Assembly (NCBI GenBank): GCA_959608595.1
Contig: CAUHTB010000074.1
Coordinates: 1 to 5,200 of the forward strand
Origin: an uncultured Veillonella sp.
GTDB taxonomy: Bacteria > Bacillota > Negativicutes > Veillonellales > Veillonellaceae
DNA length: 5,200 bases
Reading direction: 5' to 3'
Shown here: positions 4,083-5,200 of the stretch, piece after piece
Layout of the letters: each line of letters begins with the position of its first letter
Numbering within the stretch: the stretch's first letter is position 1
The notes under the pieces: model-generated
The model's database searches: none
Told to the model about the DNA's origin: nothing
What the model saw: only the letters and a program-made list of their open reading frames with translations
Program-made: the position numbers and the translations under genes

Positions 4083-5200
4083 TTAGAATATGGATTCATA
4101 GATACCAATAATTTCTTCCATAGACACATCTCGTGGATTACCAGGTGTACATGCATCGTTGAAAGCAGATTCAGCGAGGAATGGAATGTCTTCACGTTTC
4201 ACGCCCGCTTCGCTAAGGGATTTAGGAATGCCTACATCATCAGCTAATTTTTGGATTACATCAATAGCTGATTGACGATATGTTTCTTGATCCATTTCGT
4301 CTACATCAGGAACGCCCATAACGCGAGCGATTTCACGATATTTTTCGCCTGTTGCAGGAGCATTGAATTTCAATACTGCTGTTAAAAGCATGGCACAAGC
4401 CTTGCCATGAGGGATGTCGTACACCGCACTCAATGGATGCGCCATGGAGTGAACGATGCCAAGGCCAACGTTAGAGAAGCCCATGCCTGCAATGTATTGA
4501 CCAAGGGACATAGCTTCACGGCCTCCGAAGTCACCAGCTACGGCGCTACGCAAGGAGCGACCGATAATTTCGATAGCTTTCAAATGAAGCATATCAGTGA
4601 GTTCCCACGCACCTTTTGTAATGTAACCTTCTACGGCATGCACGAGGGCATCCATACCAGTGGACGCACAAAGACCAGTTGGCATCGATGCGGACATATC
4701 AGGGTCCACGATGGCTACGATTGGAATATCATGAGGGTCAACACATACAAATTTACGGTTCTTTTCAACATCTGTAATAACGTAGTTAATAGTAACCTCT
4801 GCAGCCGTACCAGATGTGGTAGATACAGCGATAATCGGCAAGCAAGGATGTTTTGTAGGTGCCACTCCTTCAAGGCTGCGTACATCACCAAACTCAGGGT
4901 TCGTCATAATTGTAGCAATGGCCTTACTTGTATCAATAGCACTGCCCCCACCTACAGCAACGATAGCTTCAGCACCTGCTGCCTTACAAGCAGCCACACC
5001 AGATGTTACGTTTTCAATCGTTGGATTCGGCTTAATATTGTCATATACATCGTAAGCAATACCTGCCGCATCAAGAAGATCTGTTACCTTTGTAGCCACC
5101 TTAAACTCAAATAGATCAGGTGTAGACGTAACAAGGACCTTTTTAAAATGGCGATTCTTAATTTCGTTCACAATCTCCTGAATCGCCCCTTGTCCAAAGT
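4083..5200 (-). CDS. fucO: Lactaldehyde reductase / 1,2-propanediol oxidoreductase, iron-containing alcohol dehydrogenase (5' end beyond window)
   Basis: This cytosolic group III (iron-activated) alcohol dehydrogenase resembles E. coli FucO along its whole length. FucO reduces L-lactaldehyde to L-1,2-propanediol with NADH, and oxidises it in reverse. Shared blocks include NPEF-DVRSLEG, GTAAEVTINYVITD, RKFVCVDPHDIP, GAW-LTD, GQY-AGMGFSNVGLG and GEKYR-IARVMGV. The nucleotide-binding motif GGGSAIDTSKA is at 4919-4951. The four metal ligands of FucO (D196, H200, H263, H277) match Asp 4650-4652, His 4638-4640, His 4449-4451 and His 4407-4409. A GTG at 5171 could be taken as the start, but the frame stays open to the edge and encodes FGQGAIQEI, the family's N-terminal motif, so that GTG is internal. 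By alignment 12 residues are missing, giving 383 in total, the FucO length. The NAD-selecting Asp39 of FucO aligns with Thr here (5121-5123). No fucose or rhamnose genes are nearby, so the physiological substrate is uncertain. Confidence 0.93.
   Translation of the reverse strand, partial: FGQGAIQEIVNEIKNRHFKKVLVTSTPDLFEFKVATKVTDLLDAAGIAYDVYDNIKPNPTIENVTSGVAACKAAGAEAIVAVGGGSAIDTSKAIATIMTNPEFGDVRSLEGVAPTKHPCLPIIAVSTTSGTAAEVTINYVITDVEKNRKFVCVDPHDIPIVAIVDPDMSASMPTGLCASTGMDALVHAVEGYITKGAWELTDMLHLKAIEIIGRSLRSAVAGDFGGREAMSLGQYIAGMGFSNVGLGIVHSMAHPLSAVYDIPHGKACAMLLTAVLKFNAPATGEKYREIARVMGVPDVDEMDQETYRQSAIDVIQKLADDVGIPKSLSEAGVKREDIPFLAESAFNDACTPGNPRDVSMEEIIGIYESIF

Noticed and set aside
4407..5114. Long plus-strand ORF of 235 codons opposite the dehydrogenase
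   Set aside because: It is antisense to a clearly conserved gene, its product has no recognisable domain and an odd Cys/His/Thr-rich composition, and no ribosome binding site precedes it. It is a shadow frame.

Overview
The window reads as an ordinary chromosomal segment of an anaerobic Gram-positive-lineage bacterium. The protein set and similarity by eye suggest a Veillonella-like member of the Negativicutes, but this genus call is inference from memory of the families, not a search result. The signs are strong AGGAGG-type ribosome binding sites, ATG and GTG starts, coding sequence of moderate GC, and clearly AT-rich intergenic DNA. All four genes lie on the minus strand, so transcription runs from high to low coordinates. 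I see no mobile element, CRISPR array, tRNA, rRNA or phage gene.

Layout in transcription order (right to left). (1) 5200-4083: an iron-containing alcohol dehydrogenase very like E. coli FucO (lactaldehyde reductase). Its first roughly 12 residues lie beyond the right edge. (2) 4082-3689: intergenic region with a 12-bp inverted repeat, a hairpin terminator and a near-consensus promoter for the next gene. (3) 3688-2141: a CLC-type chloride/proton antiporter with a C-terminal TrkA_C (RCK_C) domain. The longest open frame begins at 3724, but a perfect AGGAGG places the true start at 3688. (4) 2100-1306: a TauE/SafE-family (formerly DUF81) permease, 40 bases after the antiporter and almost certainly in the same transcript. 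(5) 1305-743: a 563-base AT-rich gap holding the operon terminator and the presumed control region of the last gene. (6) 742-1: the first 247 residues of a FAD-binding and Fe-S-binding D-lactate dehydrogenase-type protein, starting at GTG and running off the left edge.

The three transcription units share a loose theme. FucO interconverts lactaldehyde and 1,2-propanediol, the flavoprotein probably oxidises D-lactate or a related 2-hydroxy acid, and the CLC/TauE pair moves anions. That would suit an organism living on lactate in an acidic niche, but the grouping is inference: terminators and promoters separate the units. No wholly new system is evident. The most useful observations are three start-site corrections, a cofactor-determining residue that differs from E. 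coli FucO, strand-polar terminators, and a recurring TTTACATA motif that also sits inside the CLC promoter spacer.
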